Shown: positions 6,858 to 9,656 of the stretch, piece after piece | Numbering within the stretch: position 1 is the stretch's first letter | Layout of the letters: each line of letters begins with the position of its first letter | NCBI GenBank assembly: GCA_001805375.1 | Contig: MHFY01000020.1 | Coordinates: 31,544 to 41,199, forward strand | Length of the DNA stretch: 9,656 nt | Source of the DNA: Omnitrophica WOR_2 bacterium GWA2_47_8 | Lineage (GTDB): Bacteria; Omnitrophota; Gorgyraeia; Zapsychrales; GWA2-47-8 | Reading direction: 5' to 3' | Notes under the pieces: model-generated | Told to the model about the DNA's origin: nothing | The model's input: the letters and a program-made list of their open reading frames with translations, nothing else | Database searches by the model: none | Position numbers and translations under genes: made by a program

Positions 6858-7628
6858 ATGGATATTGTTCAAGCGTTTATTTTAGGTATTGTGGAAGGGA
6901 TTACGGAGTTTTTGCCGATCTCTTCGACGGGACATTTGATCCTGGCAACCCGCCTGCTGGGGATCCCTCAGTCGGAGTTCACGAAAAGTTTTGAGATCAT
7001 CATTCAGCTGGGGGCCATCTTGGCCGTGGTCGTTCTTTATTGGAAATCCTTGCTTTTAGATCATGAGGTTTTAAAGCGCGTCATAGGAGCGTTCATTCCA
7101 ACAGCGGTCCTGGGGTTGTTGTTCTATAAAACGATCAAAAAATTTATTTTGGCGAATCATGACGTTGTGCTATGGTCATTATTTTTAGGCGGGATCGTTT
7201 TGATCGTTTTTGAGATATTCTATAAAGAGAACAAAAAACCGCTTCAGGAGATCAGAGAATTATCATACAAAGATGCCTTTTTCATCGGGCTTTTTCAATC
7301 GTTGGCGTTGGTCCCGGGTGTTTCACGGGCCGGGGCCACTATTATCGGAGGGCTCCTCTTGGGCTTGCAAAGACGGATGATCGTTGAATTTTCTTTTCTG
7401 CTGGCCGTTCCGACTATGCTGGCCGCGACAGGGATGGAATTGGTCAAGAATATCCACGCCTTTTCCGCGGATCAGATGGCTGCGCTGGCCATCGGCTTTA
7501 TTGTTTCTTTTTTTACCGCGATCTTAAGCATCCGGTTTCTTTTATCATTCATCAAAAAGAATAATTTTATTTCTTTTGGCGTTTATCGAATTATAATAGT
7601 TTTACTTTTTTGGGGAGGGATGAAGTGA
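6858..7628 (+). CDS. uppP: Undecaprenyl-diphosphate phosphatase
   Basis: This integral membrane enzyme (BacA/UppP family) dephosphorylates undecaprenyl pyrophosphate to recycle the lipid carrier used for peptidoglycan and other surface glycans; family members also confer bacitracin tolerance. The 256 residues are close to the usual length. Motif 1 is complete: Glu13 and Glu17 of the (E/Q)xxxE signature, followed by Pro20-Ile-Ser-Ser-Thr-Gly-His26. Motif 2 is Pro153-Gly-Val-Ser-Arg157-Ala-Gly-Ala-Thr161, with the essential Arg; the residue after it, often Ser, is Ala158. Several further hydrophobic segments fill the rest. The ATG at 6858 follows AGGG (6841-6844) at a long spacing of 13 nt. It lies 41 bp after the coiled-coil gene with no terminator between, and its TGA overlaps the GTG start of the lipoprotein gene. 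Confidence 0.97.
   Translation: MDIVQAFILGIVEGITEFLPISSTGHLILATRLLGIPQSEFTKSFEIIIQLGAILAVVVLYWKSLLLDHEVLKRVIGAFIPTAVLGLLFYKTIKKFILANHDVVLWSLFLGGIVLIVFEIFYKENKKPLQEIRELSYKDAFFIGLFQSLALVPGVSRAGATIIGGLLLGLQRRMIVEFSFLLAVPTMLAATGMELVKNIHAFSADQMAALAIGFIVSFFTAILSIRFLLSFIKKNNFISFGVYRIIIVLLFWGGMK
7614..7619 (+). promoter_or_regulatory. Ribosome binding site that fixes the lipoprotein start
   Basis: GGAGGG lies 5 nt before the GTG at 7625, inside the last codons of uppP. It favours GTG 7625 over the in-frame TTG at 7610, which would add a charged segment before the signal peptide and has no site of its own. GTG and the uppP TGA share the four bases GTGA (7625-7628), a layout typical of translational coupling. 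Confidence 0.8.
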
Positions 7629-8026
7629 GAAAACTTTTCATTTTGGGAATGTGCGTTTTTGCGGCCGGCTGTACGATGCCATCTTACCCGGCTAAGAATC
7701 TTGTCAGCCTAGGGCAGATCACGCAGAAGATGTCCAAAGATGAGGTTCAGGCAAGGCTCGGAGATTCGGTCGTGATAGGATACGAGATTGCCGATGAGGC
7801 CGGAACAAATTTAAAACCGATCAAGATCAAGAATCCGCAAAGGGTTGAAATTTTTCAAAGAGGGCGAAGGACCTTTGAAGTCATGTTCTATCTCACCCAG
7901 ATCCGCCAAGCCGATGATAAGATCACGGATGACGAGCTGACACCGCTGGTGTTCGAAAACAATCAATTGATCGGCCAAGGCTGGCAATTTTTAAATCAAA
8001 TATTGAAAAGCGATGGCAGTTATTGA
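7625..8026 (+). CDS. Small lipoprotein with a BamE/SmpA-like domain
   Basis: Starting at GTG 7625, the 133-residue product has Arg2-Lys3, a hydrophobic core and a lipobox ending Ala-Ala-Gly-Cys16. It is therefore exported and lipid-modified. The mature part has the outline of the BamE/SmpA fold: a helix with Met-Ser-Lys-Asp-Glu-Val and Leu-Gly, a later strand with Glu-Val-Met-Phe-Tyr, and a final Val-Phe-Glu-Asn-Asn strand followed by Leu-Ile-Gly-Gln-Gly-Trp. BamE helps assemble outer-membrane beta-barrel proteins, but small lipoproteins of other function share this fold, so I do not give a symbol. A middle insert of about 20 residues (Lys/Pro/Asn-rich) is unusual for BamE. The stop codon TGA (8024-8026) lies inside repeat copy B, so the last residues may have been changed when the repeat arrived. 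Confidence 0.75.
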   Translation: MRKLFILGMCVFAAGCTMPSYPAKNLVSLGQITQKMSKDEVQARLGDSVVIGYEIADEAGTNLKPIKIKNPQRVEIFQRGRRTFEVMFYLTQIRQADDKITDDELTPLVFENNQLIGQGWQFLNQILKSDGSY

Positions 8027-8135
8027 CTTTTTCCTTAACAAAATAACAGAGGAAGTCAATATTAGGTCTTTTCTCCAAGAAAGAAAGTCTAATATTGGTT
8101 TCCATAATTTGGTTTAATAATGGAAAAGACCAATA
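8020..8135. repeat. Palindromic 116-bp repeat, copy B (MITE-like), spanning a gene junction
   Basis: This copy has the same length and orientation as copy A. Its terminal inverted repeats agree at 11 of 14 positions (8021-8034 against 8122-8135). Its inner palindrome has 15-nt arms at 8051-8065 and 8089-8103, with two G-T wobbles. A further perfect inverted repeat pairs TATTGACTT (8021-8029) with AAGTCAATA (8053-8061), so two alternative hairpins compete for the same strand. The repeat fills the entire 93-bp gap between the flanking genes and reaches into both. No U-tract follows the stems, so it does not look like a standard intrinsic terminator. Confidence 0.75.
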
Positions 8136-9031
8136 GCCCCCTTCTTTTACCGTATCAGATCAAGCGCCCCCATCAATGGCAGGAAGAATTTAACAACACT
8201 CATCCCCTGGACATTGAGATCGGTTTCGGCAACGGGGAATTTCTGGCCCGTTTGGCCGGCGCTGACCCTAAACGCAATTTTATCGGTATCGAGCAGGATT
8301 GGCAGAGGATCAACAAGGCTATCCGCCGGATCAGCCGGGATCAGCTGACCAATGTCCGGCTTTTGGCTGTGGATGCCTTTGTTGCCTTTCAGCGGTTATT
8401 TAACCCGAAAACGGTCGATCAAGTTTATTGCCTGTTCCCGTGCCCCTGGCCCAAAAAGAAACATATTAAGCATCGTCTTTTTTCCAACGAATTTTTAAAG
8501 CTGGTCAACAGCCGTTTGATCGATCAGGGCAGTTTAAAGATCGTAACGGATTTTTTGCCGTACCGGGATTGGATATTGGAACAGGAAAGTCAATCCGGTT
8601 TTCGTGTTCATTCCAAGGTTGTCCCTGTCCAATATGACACAAAATATGAACGCAAATGGGCTGATCTGGGGCAAAGAGATTTCTTTGAACTGCAGCTTAT
8701 TAAGGAGAAACATATCTCGATCCCTGTGCAGGAGGACATGACGATCAAGGAATATTTGGTCGAGACATTCAATCCTGAGCGGTTCCATTTTTTAGAACAG
8801 CACTCCGCGATAACCGTGGTATTTAAGGACCTATTTTTTGACAGTGACCGGGACCATGCGATGGTCCATTTGATCGTGAGCGAAGGGCATTTGCTTCAGC
8901 ATGTGTGGGTCACGATCGCGAAATTCGATAAACATTGGGTCATACGCCCGACGGAAGGGCACCCCTTTATCCCGACCTTGGGCGTTGCCAAGGCGCTGGA
9001 TCTAGTGAAAGAAAGTTGCCTGAGAATATAG
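8120..9031 (+). CDS. trmB: TrmB-like tRNA (guanine-N7)-methyltransferase with extra C-terminal region
   Basis: TrmB uses S-adenosylmethionine to make m7G46 in the tRNA variable loop. The SAM-binding motif is Asp31-Ile-Glu-Ile-Gly-Phe-Gly-Asn-Gly39-Glu40, followed by Asn53-Phe-Ile-Gly-Ile-Glu58. The family signature Phe-Pro-Asp-Pro-Trp-Pro-Lys appears here as Phe106-Pro-Cys108-Pro-Trp-Pro-Lys112, with the usual basic stretch after it. Thr174-x-Tyr-Glu177 is the conserved C-terminal motif. The conserved aspartate is thus a cysteine. The protein is 303 residues against about 210-240 for the family; residues from about 196 form an extra alpha/beta-looking region I do not recognise, ending in a helix. 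The ATG at 8120 is the first possible start after a stop at 8105-8107; it has no ribosome binding site and lies inside the right end of repeat B. The dacA-like gene follows after 9 bp. Confidence 0.87.
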   Translation: MEKTNSPLLLPYQIKRPHQWQEEFNNTHPLDIEIGFGNGEFLARLAGADPKRNFIGIEQDWQRINKAIRRISRDQLTNVRLLAVDAFVAFQRLFNPKTVDQVYCLFPCPWPKKKHIKHRLFSNEFLKLVNSRLIDQGSLKIVTDFLPYRDWILEQESQSGFRVHSKVVPVQYDTKYERKWADLGQRDFFELQLIKEKHISIPVQEDMTIKEYLVETFNPERFHFLEQHSAITVVFKDLFFDSDRDHAMVHLIVSEGHLLQHVWVTIAKFDKHWVIRPTEGHPFIPTLGVAKALDLVKESCLRI

Positions 9032-9040
9032 TTCGACCTT

Positions 9041-9656
9041 ATGAAAAAAATCCGCCGACTAGGTTTTATTAATTTTATTTTGATCGTGAGCCTTTTTTTC
9101 TTTTCTTTTTCTTCCGTGGGTTTGGCTAAAGGGAAAAGAAAAGGGAAACCAAAAGCAAAAGGCCCGTATGCGGTATCGGCTAAATCCGCGATTTTTTCCG
9201 ACAGTACGAATGTCAAACGCCTCTACGGAAAGAATGTCCATGCCAAGGTCTTCCCAGCCAGCACAACCAAGGTCATGACAGCCCTTTTGGTTTTAGAAAA
9301 ATTGTCTTTAGATAAAGAGGTCGCAGGCAGTTCCCGGGCCACCCAGGCCGCGCCTACGAAAATAAATCTTAAAAGCGGGGAACGGTTCAGGATTGAGGAC
9401 CTGCTTTACGCTATTCTCCTTCAGTCGGCGAATGACGCGAGTGTGGTCTTGGCTGAGGCCGTGGCCGGTTCAGAACAGAAGTTCGTTCAAATGATGAACC
9501 AGCGGGCCAAAGAGTTGGGCGCCAAAAATACTAAATTCGCCAACGCATCCGGCCTTCCGACGAAAAAGGTGCGCCAATACACGACGGCTTACGATATGTA
9601 TCTGATCTTTAGGGAAGCCTTAAAGCATGATTTTTTCCGCAAGGCCATCAAACTGC
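9041..9656 (+). CDS. dacA: D-alanyl-D-alanine carboxypeptidase, S11 family (3' end outside window)
   Basis: This penicillin-binding-protein-5-type enzyme trims the terminal D-Ala from peptidoglycan stem peptides in the periplasm. The 205 visible codons begin with a signal peptide (Lys2-Lys-Ile-Arg-Arg, then a Phe-rich hydrophobic core to about residue 28). A very basic Lys/Gly linker follows (about 30-41), then the catalytic domain. Ser74-Thr-Thr-Lys77 is the SxxK nucleophile motif within Pro-Ala-Ser-Thr-Thr-Lys, and Ser129-Ala-Asn131 is the SxN motif. The Lys-Thr-Gly motif and any C-terminal membrane anchor lie beyond the edge. The ATG at 9041 is the obvious start before the signal peptide, though no clear ribosome binding site precedes it. 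It is probably co-transcribed with the trmB-like gene. The family is certain; the paralogue (dacA, dacF or similar) is not. Confidence 0.92.
   Translation, partial: MKKIRRLGFINFILIVSLFFFSFSSVGLAKGKRKGKPKAKGPYAVSAKSAIFSDSTNVKRLYGKNVHAKVFPASTTKVMTALLVLEKLSLDKEVAGSSRATQAAPTKINLKSGERFRIEDLLYAILLQSANDASVVLAEAVAGSEQKFVQMMNQRAKELGAKNTKFANASGLPTKKVRQYTTAYDMYLIFREALKHDFFRKAIKL

Noticed and set aside
7610..7624. TTG at 7610 as the start of the lipoprotein gene
   Set aside because: It has no ribosome binding site, and it would place Gly-Arg-Asp-Glu before the signal peptide. GTG at 7625 has GGAGGG at 5 nt.
9059..9241. Short minus-strand frames across the dacA-like gene start (also 8896-9216)
   Set aside because: They lie opposite the signal peptide and catalytic Ser region of a clear S11 carboxypeptidase and have no start signals.

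Overview
The window looks like a chromosomal piece of a Gram-negative-type bacterium from a poorly sampled lineage. The envelope gene set fits this: a Sec-exported giant coiled-coil protein, undecaprenyl-diphosphate phosphatase, a BamE-like lipoprotein and a D-Ala-D-Ala carboxypeptidase. A TMTC-like multi-spanning membrane protein and a very long exported coiled-coil protein remind me of Omnitrophota-type genomes. That placement is a guess from gene style, not a sequence match.

Layout. Positions 1-432 (+) hold the 3' end of an unrecognised gene. It converges on, and overlaps by 60 bp, a TMTC/GT-C-like membrane protein gene at 373-1719 (-). The divergent intergenic region 1720-2001 holds a 116-bp palindromic repeat (copy A, 1727-1842) and an AT-rich stretch with a strong extended -10 element. 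From there a run of same-strand genes reads rightward: a 1604-residue exported coiled-coil protein (2002-6816), uppP (6858-7628), a small lipoprotein overlapping uppP by 4 nt (7625-8026), repeat copy B (8020-8135), a trmB-like gene with an extra C-terminal region (8120-9031), and the 5' part of a dacA-like gene running off the right edge (9041-9656).

The standout object is the giant coiled-coil protein. About 90% of it can be parsed by eye into two module types. The first is a 29-residue unit with two fixed prolines and eight regularly spaced core positions (39 full units, plus one unit shortened by exactly 11 residues). The second is a set of proline-free heptad modules built around an Asn/Asp/Gln-Glu-Asn motif that interrupt the arrays. 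An exported, nearly all-helical protein of this size would be a rod or tether on the order of 200 nm if fully extended. Its neighbours work on the peptidoglycan lipid carrier and on peptidoglycan peptides, so a cell-envelope role is a reasonable inference.

The second standout is the 116-bp repeat. The two copies are the same length, lie in the same orientation, share a 19-nt identical core and show a compensatory base-pair change in their inner stem. Copy B supplies both the stop codon of the lipoprotein gene and the start codon of the trmB-like gene.
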